From positions 674,827-738,826 of the forward strand of contig CAYOJW010000002.1 in the NCBI GenBank assembly GCA_964404445.1: 64,000 nucleotides of DNA, read 5' to 3'. The position numbers were made by a program, and so were the translations under genes. Position 1 is the stretch's first letter. Every line of letters starts with the position of its first letter. Source of the stretch: UBA2336 sp964404445. GTDB taxonomy: Bacteria > Bacteroidota > Bacteroidia > Cytophagales > Cyclobacteriaceae. Positions 16,693 to 25,081 of this stretch are shown here, in pieces. The notes beneath the pieces are model-generated. The model had not been told where the DNA came from, searched no databases, and saw nothing but the letters and a program-made list of their open reading frames with translations.

Positions 16693-19600
16693 TTATGTTT
16701 CGTGTTGTTTTATTTCAGGTATCACAACTTCAAATGTTGTACCTTCACCAAAGGTTGAGTAAACGGTAACACTTCCCCCGATTTTACCGGCTGTTTCTTT
16801 AACGATAAACAAACCCAACCCTGAGCCTTTTGAGGCCTCGGTAGCCCTGTAATACATATTGAACACCTTGTCCAGAAACTCATCGCGGATACCAATGCCA
16901 TTGTCGGTAACGGTAACAATCGTTTTGCTGCCTTTTTTATGCGCCTCTAATTTCAATACGTTTTCCGGCTTTTGCTTATCGAGGTACTTGATGGCGTTTT
17001 CGATCAGGTTATTAAAAATGATTTTAACACGGGCGGGGTCATTCAACACCAGCAGGTTTTCCGGTATTCTATTTTCAAAAACGATTCGGGTTGCCCCGGG
17101 CACAAAAGCAAGTTGATGAAACACATCGTCCAAAAGCGTTGACAACTGAAATTGCTGTGTGGATAGCGGGGTATGGGCGTTTCGGGCATAGTGTACCATG
17201 CTTTTAATGACCGCTTCCAGTTTAAGCACCGATTCTTTAATGAGCATCACATAACCCTGCACTTTTTGCGGATCCTGTTCCATATTGATAATCTGCACGA
17301 GGCCGAGTATGGATTTCAATGGCGCGCTCAGATCATGCGAGGCACTATATACAAACCGGTCTAATTCAAATACAATCTTGTTGAGGTGGTTAATGGTTTG
17401 CTGAAGCGTTTGCGTGCGTTCATCTACGGTTTGTTCCAGTCGCAGGTTAATTTCGCGGAGTTCGTATTGCGCCTCGACCAGCCTTTCATGCTGCATACCA
17501 ATATGTTCGTTCTGGGATATTAGCTCTTCATTTTGAGCCTGTATTTCATTGTTTTTTTCAACGATCATCCCATGCATGGCGTTAATTTCTTCTAATTTTA
17601 ATTGCAGGGTGTCGTTGGCCTGATTCAGTTTCAACGTGCGCTGGTTTACCTGCTCCTCAAGGTTTTCTTTAATTCTGACGAGGTAGCGGATACGCACACG
17701 GTGTATGCCCACCATGATCAATACACCGAGTAGCCCGACACCGGTATGAAACATGCCCGTTTGCCACCATGCCGGATGTATTACCAGCGTAAGTGTTGCA
17801 ATAGAGGCTCCCGGCACATCGGGGGTTTCAGATGTACTCACTTTTAACTGGTAGGTGCCGGGCTTCAGGTTGGTGTATTGTATTTGCCGTTGCTGGCCTG
17901 CATATTGCCATGTTTCGTTAAAACCTTCCAGTTTATAGTAATATTCGGGGCGCAGGGTAAAATCGAAATTGAGCGATGCCACTTCAACCGAGAATGAGTT
18001 CTGGCTATGGTTAAGCTGTACCTCACCGGTAACAATGATGTTTTCTGTTAAAACCGACCCGGGCTCATTTGGGCGTTGATCTTCATTGTTGACGAGCAGT
18101 TTTGTGAATACGATTGGGTGATCGTATTGCTGCGTAAGAAACAGGTCGGGGCTGATGTAGTTTATACCTTTAATGCTTCCGAAAACAAAATAGCCATTAT
18201 GCATGGCCAGAATACTCCCTTTGTTGAACTGACTTGAAAGAAGCCCGTTGGCCAGCCCGAAGTTCACAAACTTCTGTGTTGTTTTATTAAAAACACTTAT
18301 ACCGGCATCGGTGCTTATCCACAAGCGGTTATTGGCATCTTCTTCTATCCCGCAAATCATGCTGTTTCCAAGCCCGTCCTGTTCGGTAAACAACAGCGTG
18401 GTATCGTTTTCAATATCGTAGCGTACAAGCCCCTTGCTGGGGCAGCCAACCCATAGCGTACCTTCTTTATCGATATACAGCGATGATACAGTAGTGGATG
18501 CGGTGAGGTGACCCGATTCAACAACGTTGTACTGATTGCTACCGGCTAAACTGCGGTTAAGACCTCCGCTTTCTTTTCCAACCCAGAGTGTGTTGCCCCG
18601 GTCGTGCCTGATTATGTTTACCCGATCAATGAAATTGCGCTGCCGTTTTTCGTTCTCGATGTGAACAGCCGTACCGTCTTTTGCATTGTACTTGAAAAAC
18701 CCTCTATCGAACGTTCCTATCCAAACATTGCCTGAAAGGTCTGTTTCGAGCGACAGTATCTCGCGGCCAATATCCACCCCGGTATTCAGGTTTTCAAAAT
18801 TCTGGCATCGCCCAGACTGCATGTTGAATATAAAAACCCCTTTTCCCCATGTACCTATCCACAGGTTTCCATTTCCATCGGGCTTTATGCACTTTATCTT
18901 TTCAATTCCTACGCACGAAGTAATGCGATTAAACCCGGGCGTGTCCTTGCCAATAGAGTTGTTCGATACATAAAGCCCGTAGCCATCGGTACCTACCCAC
19001 AGGTTATCCGACTGATCCTCTACCAGCCCGGTAACACTTTGAAAATTGGAAAATGTCGCATGTTTTTCGCCCGGAAGCATAATGGTACCGAAACGGGTTG
19101 AGTGCTTATCATACAGGCTTATGCCGTTGTAGTATGCACCTACCCAAAGGTTATCGTTCGGATCGGTGTAAACAGCTTTGATTATGCTACCCTGAATGCC
19201 CGAGTGGTTCTGCGGGTCGGGCAGGTAGGTTTCAATAAACGGGTCAGTAAGCGGATCGCACCAATGCGTAATCATGCTCAGGCCGTGGTCGGTGGCTGCC
19301 CATACATTGCCCTGCGCATCGGCCGTTAAGGCGGGAACGTAATTGCTTCGCAAACTGTGCTGGTCGTTCCCTTTCAGAATGCGGTTATACCGTGCCCCGG
19401 AATAATCGCACACTAATAGCCCGCCCTCCCAGGTACCCGACCATACCAGTTTTCTTTTCTCATCGAGGTAAACACTTTGAATATTTTTTTCGACACGGCT
19501 TATCGGGTGCATCGTAAACCGGTTAGTTTGAGAATTATACAGGTACAACCCCAGGTTGTTGATACTGATCAGTAAAAGGCTGTCGGAGTAATGCGAAATA

Positions 19601-20178
19601 CTCGTCACCCTCATCCCTGTATGGCTAACGGTGTAGGTGGGCAGACCCACCGGTTTAAAGCGAATTAAATGCGCGCTGTCGGTAAGGGAAGCCTGCAACA
19701 ACTGCCCTGAGCCTATGAACAATTGTTTACGGTGGTTTTCATATATGGCAAGAATGCCGTCATCAATGCGGGAGTCGTGCTGGGCTATCTGGTATTTAAA
19801 ACGTATGAAGTTGTCTTTAGCCCGGTTGTAGAGACAGAGGCTACCATCGAGTGTACCTATCCATAAATTTTTTTCAGAGTCTTCGTAAAGGCACAAAATA
19901 AAGTTGCTACTAATGCTGGTGGTGTCGTGCTCATCTTTCCGGTAAATTTTCATGGAGTAGCCATCGTACCGGTGCAGGCCATCTTCGGTGCCAATCCACA
20001 CAAATCCCTGGTGATCTTTCACTATCGTTCTTACGTTTCCGTTTCGCAGGCCGTGCGTTTGTGTGATCTGATTAAACGAAACAATTTGCCCTGTTGCCTG
20101 CCGGGGTGCGACACAACATAGCAACAACGCAATGCCCACAACGGGCATCAACTTGCAGATTGTTTTACGATGAATCAT
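16693..20178 (-). CDS. Two-component-propeller sensor histidine kinase
   Basis: The 1161-residue protein has a signal peptide, two seven-bladed propellers built from repeats such as GFVWIGTEDGLHRYDG and GNVWAATDHGLSMI (about 35-715), a Y_Y_Y domain (about 740-805), one membrane helix (about 815-835), a long coiled coil (about 840-925), and a cytosolic kinase core. HisKA holds SASHDLSAPLK with the phospho-acceptor H948; HATPase_c shows the N box (NNLIENAIKY), DNGIGI and GSGLGL. Unlike many 'hybrid two-component' relatives, it ends after the ATPase domain, without a receiver or AraC domain. Propellers of this kind often detect glycans, but no polysaccharide-use locus adjoins. Confidence 0.9.
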   Translation of the reverse strand: MIHRKTICKLMPVVGIALLLCCVAPRQATGQIVSFNQITQTHGLRNGNVRTIVKDHQGFVWIGTEDGLHRYDGYSMKIYRKDEHDTTSISSNFILCLYEDSEKNLWIGTLDGSLCLYNRAKDNFIRFKYQIAQHDSRIDDGILAIYENHRKQLFIGSGQLLQASLTDSAHLIRFKPVGLPTYTVSHTGMRVTSISHYSDSLLLISINNLGLYLYNSQTNRFTMHPISRVEKNIQSVYLDEKRKLVWSGTWEGGLLVCDYSGARYNRILKGNDQHSLRSNYVPALTADAQGNVWAATDHGLSMITHWCDPLTDPFIETYLPDPQNHSGIQGSIIKAVYTDPNDNLWVGAYYNGISLYDKHSTRFGTIMLPGEKHATFSNFQSVTGLVEDQSDNLWVGTDGYGLYVSNNSIGKDTPGFNRITSCVGIEKIKCIKPDGNGNLWIGTWGKGVFIFNMQSGRCQNFENLNTGVDIGREILSLETDLSGNVWIGTFDRGFFKYNAKDGTAVHIENEKRQRNFIDRVNIIRHDRGNTLWVGKESGGLNRSLAGSNQYNVVESGHLTASTTVSSLYIDKEGTLWVGCPSKGLVRYDIENDTTLLFTEQDGLGNSMICGIEEDANNRLWISTDAGISVFNKTTQKFVNFGLANGLLSSQFNKGSILAMHNGYFVFGSIKGINYISPDLFLTQQYDHPIVFTKLLVNNEDQRPNEPGSVLTENIIVTGEVQLNHSQNSFSVEVASLNFDFTLRPEYYYKLEGFNETWQYAGQQRQIQYTNLKPGTYQLKVSTSETPDVPGASIATLTLVIHPAWWQTGMFHTGVGLLGVLIMVGIHRVRIRYLVRIKENLEEQVNQRTLKLNQANDTLQLKLEEINAMHGMIVEKNNEIQAQNEELISQNEHIGMQHERLVEAQYELREINLRLEQTVDERTQTLQQTINHLNKIVFELDRFVYSASHDLSAPLKSILGLVQIINMEQDPQKVQGYVMLIKESVLKLEAVIKSMVHYARNAHTPLSTQQFQLSTLLDDVFHQLAFVPGATRIVFENRIPENLLVLNDPARVKIIFNNLIENAIKYLDKQKPENVLKLEAHKKGSKTIVTVTDNGIGIRDEFLDKVFNMYYRATEASKGSGLGLFIVKETAGKIGGSVTVYSTFGEGTTFEVVIPEIKQHET

Positions 20179-20283
20179 GTTTTATTAATTGTGCCTAAAC
20201 ACACCAAAAATATTGGCCTGTCGCGACCGCTAAAGTTACAGTTTATCACTAAAATTAAAATTAGGCGCGAACCCAACCCTGGG

Positions 20284-21102
20284 CTATTTTTCGATAAACT
20301 CCTTTACTAAAAGCAGTGTGTTGTAGTACCCTTTCGTATAGGTTTTTGAATCGGCCGGATACTTTTCTATGCTGGCCAATGCCTGGGTTAATATTTTTGC
20401 CCCTTGCCGGGCTTCGGCTTCATCATAAAAGTTGGCCAACCATATCTGATCGTCATAAAAATACTCTGGCAAGGCCATTCCATTGGAATAAAACTGAAAA
20501 GGGGTTTGAAGCACTGCCGTTTCGAAATACCCTTGAGATTTTTCTTCTACCATGGCAAAGTAGGCTATTAAAAAATCAACATGCGACAACACCCGCGCCT
20601 TGATTTGCTTAGGTGTTTCTGTTTTACCGGGGCGTAAACGCCAGGCATTATTTGCAGGATGAAGTAAGTCGAAAGAATTACTCCTATACAAACCCGAAGG
20701 CTGGCATTTCAGGATTGTACCAATGGTTTCTTTCGGGCCTTGGGTGATTTCTATGACTAACCATTTATCGGTTGACTCCAAAATCCTAAAGGTTACCTGA
20801 ATACTCGTCTGGTTAAGGTTTAACTCCAGCAAGTCCCTATCGTTATTCCAGGTTCCAACCCGATAAACGGGTTTCCCGCCAGCACCATTTGCTTTACCCT
20901 TATTCATAAAAGAAGCCAAGCCATTGCTATAAAAAGATATAAAAGCATCATTATAGATGGTTTCGCTTTCTTCATCGGTAAATGCTGGTTCTAATTTTAC
21001 AACATGCCATGTGGTTTCTAACGAAGGGGGCAATAATTGAGAACACGAATTGAAAATAACGCATAGTACAAACAGGCCGGTAACAGACGACAGGACTTTC
21101 AT
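20284..21102 (-). CDS. Lipoprotein of unknown function, lipocalin-like N-terminus
   Basis: The product has a lipoprotein signal ending at FNSC. The ATG at 21102 (MKVLSS) is preferred to the one at 21123. Residues about 25-140 resemble lipocalin-like domains of Bacteroidetes (TTWHVVKLEP, FYSNGLASFMNKG, YRVGTWNNDRDLLELNLN). The C-terminal half is helical and without recognised relatives. It is single, upstream of the sensor kinase on the same strand but about 105 bases apart. Confidence 0.65.
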   Translation of the reverse strand: MKVLSSVTGLFVLCVIFNSCSQLLPPSLETTWHVVKLEPAFTDEESETIYNDAFISFYSNGLASFMNKGKANGAGGKPVYRVGTWNNDRDLLELNLNQTSIQVTFRILESTDKWLVIEITQGPKETIGTILKCQPSGLYRSNSFDLLHPANNAWRLRPGKTETPKQIKARVLSHVDFLIAYFAMVEEKSQGYFETAVLQTPFQFYSNGMALPEYFYDDQIWLANFYDEAEARQGAKILTQALASIEKYPADSKTYTKGYYNTLLLVKEFIEK

Positions 21103-21148
21103 CAAAAACTGGAGGTTAAACACTTTAGAAAGGTATTTTTTAAAGTAG

Positions 21149-21220
21149 TAGTCTCGCCCAGAATCGAACTGGGATCAAAAGTTTAGGAAACTTCTATTCT
21201 ATCCGTTGAACTACGAGACC
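21149..21220 (-). tRNA. tRNA-Arg (anticodon CCU)
   Basis: On the minus strand a 72-base cloverleaf folds. The acceptor stem is GGTCTCG / CGAGACT (with a G-U first pair), the D stem GTTC / GAAT, the anticodon stem GAAGT / ACTTT around the loop TTCCTAA (anticodon CCT, plus-strand agg at 21185-21187), and the T stem CCCAG / CTGGG with loop TTCGATT. CCA is not encoded. It reads AGG arginine codons. Confidence 0.93.
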
Positions 21221-21240
21221 AAAAAATCGGCTTTAAGCCG
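21221..21240 (-). terminator. Rho-independent terminator after hflX
   Basis: On the minus strand the hairpin CGGCTTAAAGCCG is followed by ATTTTTT. It lies 26 bases after the hflX stop and directly before the tRNA, so it separates the two transcripts. Confidence 0.75.
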
Positions 21241-21266
21241 GTTTGGGAAGCGCAAAAATAAAAAAA

Positions 21267-22481
21267 CTATTCGTCCCCGCCTGCCTCTGCCGTATAATCC
21301 TGCGAATAATCGTAAGCGGTGTTCAGGTAATTGGGGTATATCTGCAGATGGCGTTTTTTAACCTGTTCTAACATCACGGCCTTTAGTTCGCTGATGTTTT
21401 CTCCGGTTACGGCCGATACAAATACGATATGTTCATAGCCGCTCTGGCGGTAATAGCCTTTCATAGCCTCTAAGTTTACCGGTTCTTCTTCGGTATGCCG
21501 TGCCTTTAACGCATCTACTTTGTTCAACACCAACAGGGTTGGAATGTTGCCCGCGCCTAACTCGGCCAATGTATTGCTTACCACTTGTATCTGGTTATCG
21601 TGAAACGGATGGGCGGCATCTACCACGTGAATAAGAATATCGGCTTCGCGCACCTCGTCTAACGTGGACTTAAACGACTCGATTAAATGGTGTGGCAGTT
21701 TGCGGATAAACCCTACGGTATCGGACAATAAAAACGGTATGCCTCCCAGCACCACTTTGCGCACGGTAGAATCGACAGTGGCAAACAACTTGTTTTCTGC
21801 CAGCACCCCCGAGCCGGACAGCAAGTTCATCAGGGTTGATTTGCCTACGTTGGTATAGCCTACCAACGCCACGCGCACTACATTGCCCCGCGATTTACGC
21901 TGCGTGGCTTTTTGTTTCTCTATCTTCTCAAGTTTGTCTTTGAGGATAGTGATCTGGTTACGGATGTTACGCCTGTCGGTTTCTATTTCGCGTTCACCGG
22001 CACCGCCACGGGTTCCGGTTCCGCCACGCTGTCGCTCTAAGTGTGTCCATAACCGGGTAAGCCGGGGCAACAAATACTGGTTTCGGGCCAGTTCAACCTG
22101 CGTGCGGGCCTGGGCGGTTTGCGCACGGTACAGAAAAATGTCAAGAATGAGTAAACTGCGATCATACACCTTAACACTCGCTTCTTCGCCTTTGGGGTTC
22201 AGTTCGCGTTCGAGGTTTCGGAGTTGCGAGGGTGTCAAATCATCGTCAAAAATTACACGCTTTACCTGGCGCGCCCGTACATACTCTTTCAGCTCGGCCA
22301 ATTTACCCTTGCCAATAAAGGTGCGCGAATCGGGCGTTTGCAGATGCTGTACCATTTTTTTTATGGTTTGGATGCCCATTGTTTCGGCCAAAAAGGCCAA
22401 TTCGTCCAAATGCTCGTTGGTTTGTTCGGTATCGCGGCTGGTGCCTACGGCTACTAATATGGCGGTTTCGGATTGCTTCAT
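21267..22481 (-). CDS. hflX: GTPase HflX
   Basis: This ribosome-associated GTPase splits stalled or hibernating 70S ribosomes, and acts in heat or antibiotic stress in other bacteria. The 404-residue protein has the HflX N-terminal domain (FIGKGKLAEL, VIFDDDLTPSQLRNLE), the RGGTGTRGGAGE linker, then the G domain: G1 GYTNVGKST (208-216), G3 DTVGF, G4 NKVD, G5 VSAVTGEN. All motifs are intact. It is a single gene with its own terminator. Confidence 0.95.
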   Translation of the reverse strand: MKQSETAILVAVGTSRDTEQTNEHLDELAFLAETMGIQTIKKMVQHLQTPDSRTFIGKGKLAELKEYVRARQVKRVIFDDDLTPSQLRNLERELNPKGEEASVKVYDRSLLILDIFLYRAQTAQARTQVELARNQYLLPRLTRLWTHLERQRGGTGTRGGAGEREIETDRRNIRNQITILKDKLEKIEKQKATQRKSRGNVVRVALVGYTNVGKSTLMNLLSGSGVLAENKLFATVDSTVRKVVLGGIPFLLSDTVGFIRKLPHHLIESFKSTLDEVREADILIHVVDAAHPFHDNQIQVVSNTLAELGAGNIPTLLVLNKVDALKARHTEEEPVNLEAMKGYYRQSGYEHIVFVSAVTGENISELKAVMLEQVKKRHLQIYPNYLNTAYDYSQDYTAEAGGDE

Positions 22482-22549
22482 TGAATGATTAAGGGCGCAA
22501 TTTTAATGGATATAAACGGTTATCGGCTTAACAGGCAGTTACTTTTTTC

Positions 22550-22557
22550 TACATTTG
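22550..22557 (+). promoter_or_regulatory. Putative -7 promoter element of the polysaccharide genes
   Basis: TACATTTG matches the Bacteroidetes -7 consensus TAnnTTTG. It lies 72 bases upstream of the glycosyltransferase start. No clear TTTG is found 19 bases further upstream, so only the downstream half is supported. Confidence 0.4.
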
Positions 22558-22629
22558 CACATCTAATATTACATCAAAAAAAACGCTGATTTGCCTTCGG
22601 GCAAGGTAGCTGGCTTTAGTTAATCGTTC

Positions 22630-23739
22630 ATGAAAGTCGCCATTGTTCTCAATACCTCCTGGAATATTTACAATTTCAGAATGAACCTTGTACGCTCCCT
22701 GCAGGCACAAGGGCACGAAATTCATACGATTGCACCCGTTGATGATTATACCCATTATTTAGAAGAGGCCAATTGCATACACCATGCTGTTAAAATGGAC
22801 AGCCGGGGGGCTAATCCTATTAAGGACATGGCCTTGATTTTTGAACTGTTTGGCATTTACCGCAACATAAAGCCCGATGTTATTTTGCATTACACCATCA
22901 AACCTAATGTGTATGGTTCGCTGGCGGCTTCGTTGCTGGGCATTCCGGTAGTGAATAATGTTTGCGGTTTGGGCACTGTATTTCTGAAAGACGACTTATT
23001 GTCGTCCGTGGCCATGTTTTTGTACCGGATCAGCTTCAAATTCCCCAAAAAGGTGTTTTTCCAAAACCCTGACGATCTAAAACTCTTTCTCGACCGCAAG
23101 TTAGTACCCTCAAAGTCGGTCGATTTATTGCCCGGTTCAGGTATCGATCTGCAAAAATTCAAACCCCTGGCTTTTCAGCGGAACCAAAAATTTACGTTTT
23201 TGCTCATATCACGGTTAATTACCGATAAGGGCGTTCTGGAATACATTAACGCGGTAAAAAAACTCAAGGCCGAAGGGGTTGATGCACGTTTTCAGGTATT
23301 GGGTGCTATCGACACGGAACATAAAAGAGGCATTAAACGCGAAGTTATCCAGGAGTGGATCAATTCCGGTATCATCGAATATTTAGGAACCACGCAGGAC
23401 GTTCAGCATTTTATTGAATTGGCCGATTGCGTTGTGCTGCCCTCGTACCGCGAAGGTACCCCGCGCACGTTACTGGAGGCCGCGAGTTCATGCAAGCCTA
23501 TTGTAGCCACGAATGTGCCCGGGTGCAACCAGGTAGTGCAGCACGAATATAACGGGCTGTTGTGCAACCTGAAAGACGCTGACGACCTGGCGTTGAAAAT
23601 GCGCCAGATGGCCAACAGCGATAACGAAACCCTTAAAACCATGGGACAAAACGGCCGTAAAAAAATGGAGGCGGAATTTGACGAATCAGTCGTGATTGAT
23701 AAGTATCTTCACACCCTTACTACCATAACCGCAGCGTAA
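22630..23739 (+). CDS. Glycosyltransferase family 4
   Basis: The 369-residue protein has the GT-B fold. The N-terminal domain (VAIVLNTSWNIYNFRMNLV, HYTIKPNVYGSLAASL) resembles WbpZ/PglA-like transferases that act on lipid-linked sugars. The C-terminal domain holds the nucleotide-sugar site with the E-x7-E motif (REGTPRTLLEAAS, Glu near residue 274). It opens a run of exopolysaccharide genes on the plus strand, ten bases before rfbC. The sugar specificity cannot be read from sequence. Confidence 0.9.
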   Translation: MKVAIVLNTSWNIYNFRMNLVRSLQAQGHEIHTIAPVDDYTHYLEEANCIHHAVKMDSRGANPIKDMALIFELFGIYRNIKPDVILHYTIKPNVYGSLAASLLGIPVVNNVCGLGTVFLKDDLLSSVAMFLYRISFKFPKKVFFQNPDDLKLFLDRKLVPSKSVDLLPGSGIDLQKFKPLAFQRNQKFTFLLISRLITDKGVLEYINAVKKLKAEGVDARFQVLGAIDTEHKRGIKREVIQEWINSGIIEYLGTTQDVQHFIELADCVVLPSYREGTPRTLLEAASSCKPIVATNVPGCNQVVQHEYNGLLCNLKDADDLALKMRQMANSDNETLKTMGQNGRKKMEAEFDESVVIDKYLHTLTTITAA

Positions 23740-23748
23740 GGACAATCC

Positions 23749-24303
23749 ATGCAAATAATCACAACCGAATTTGAAGGATTAACAGAGATTATCCCGGATG
23801 TTTACCACGACAACCGTGGCTGGTTTCTGGAATTTTATAAAGATACCGCCTTCAGGGCAAACGGTATCACCTATCTCTTTCCGCAGGTAAACCTGTCGCA
23901 TTCGCATAAAGGCGTTATCCGGGGTTTGCACTTTCAGCAAGCGCCCTGGCAACAAGCCAAACTTGTATCGGTATTGCAGGGCAGGGTATTGGATGTAGTG
24001 GTTGACCTGCGCCCGAACTCCAAAACATTTGGTAAAAGTTATAGTTGCATATTAGACGATGTGCGCCATAACCTGCTGATGGTACCCGAAGGTTTTGCGC
24101 ACGGTTTTGCTGCTATCGAAGACTCACTGTTCATATACAAAAGCTCGAACGTCTATAACCGCGAATCGGAAAGCGGCATTGTGTGGAACGATGCCACGCT
24201 AAACATTGAATGGCCTTTTGAGGCGCCCATCGTATCGGACAAAGACCGGCAACTGCCTACATTCAACGAATTGTTGAGAAAATCCTTAATTTCACAGGTC
24301 TAA
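23749..24303 (+). CDS. rfbC: dTDP-4-dehydrorhamnose 3,5-epimerase family protein
   Basis: The enzyme epimerises C3 and C5 of dTDP-4-keto-6-deoxyglucose on the way to dTDP-L-rhamnose. The 184-residue cupin has the catalytic His in IRGLHFQ, the QGRVLDVVVDLRPNSKTFGK strand pair, PEGFAHGF, and the tyrosine/acid region FIYKSSNVYNRES. The rmlA, B and D genes are not in the window. C3- or C5-only epimerases share these motifs, so the exact product is not certain. Confidence 0.88.
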   Translation: MQIITTEFEGLTEIIPDVYHDNRGWFLEFYKDTAFRANGITYLFPQVNLSHSHKGVIRGLHFQQAPWQQAKLVSVLQGRVLDVVVDLRPNSKTFGKSYSCILDDVRHNLLMVPEGFAHGFAAIEDSLFIYKSSNVYNRESESGIVWNDATLNIEWPFEAPIVSDKDRQLPTFNELLRKSLISQV

Positions 24304-24314
24304 TTTTACACAGT

Positions 24315-25073
24315 TTGAAAGGTTATTCTTACTTATTTATCATGTTGCTGGCCGGTAGCATATTTTCGTCTTGCGGATCGTACCGGCAAAACATTATGTT
24401 TAAAGTGCCGCAACAGGGCGAAATCCAAAAACAGGCCGAAGCAACAGAGCGCAATTATGTAATACAAGTTAATGACTATTTAAAACTGGCGGTATATACC
24501 AACGAGGGCGAACGCATTATCGACCCCGACCTGGAGTTAATCAAAGGGATGTCGGTTCAGGGCATGAACTTGCGCCCCAACCCCGATTACTTAGTAGATG
24601 TTCATGGCGTGGTGAAATTCCCTCAGGTTGGCGAACTCAACGTTAAAGGTCTTACCATTCGTCAGGCCGAAGCCATTCTGCAAAAAGAGTACGAAAATTT
24701 TTACACCGACCCTTTTGTTGTTTTACAGTACACCAACAAGCGTGTTGTAGTATTAGGCAATTCAGGAGGCCTGGTAGTGCCGCTTACTAACGAAAACGTA
24801 ACACTTGCAGAAATCCTTGCGCTATCGAAATCCATCGACAACAATGCAAAAGCAAATAACATCCGTGTGCTGCGCAATAACGATTTTTTTGTGGCCGACC
24901 TCACTACACTGGAAGGCTATCAGAAGTCAAACATGATCATGCAACATGGAGACATCGTATATGTTGAGCCAATCCGCAGGCCATTGAGTGAAGCCGTGCG
25001 CGATTATGGCCCTATACTGAGTTTAGGGTTAAGCGTAACCACGCTGCTGGTTGTTATTCTGGGAACAAAATAA
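24315..25073 (+). CDS. Polysaccharide export lipoprotein, Wza-like
   Basis: The 252-residue protein has a lipoprotein signal ending at FSSC, a Poly_export domain (about 45-140: YVIQVNDYLKLAVYTNEGE, DVHGVVKFPQVGELNVKG), a SLBB-like part (about 142-230), and a C-terminal membrane helix (about 230-250). Wza-like proteins form the outer-membrane exit channel for capsular or exopolysaccharide. The best start is TTG at 24315, since it gives a positively charged signal peptide; the next ATG (24342) would cut it. The Wzc-like gene follows eight bases later. Confidence 0.88.
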   Translation: MKGYSYLFIMLLAGSIFSSCGSYRQNIMFKVPQQGEIQKQAEATERNYVIQVNDYLKLAVYTNEGERIIDPDLELIKGMSVQGMNLRPNPDYLVDVHGVVKFPQVGELNVKGLTIRQAEAILQKEYENFYTDPFVVLQYTNKRVVVLGNSGGLVVPLTNENVTLAEILALSKSIDNNAKANNIRVLRNNDFFVADLTTLEGYQKSNMIMQHGDIVYVEPIRRPLSEAVRDYGPILSLGLSVTTLLVVILGTK

Positions 25074-25081
25074 AGTAACCT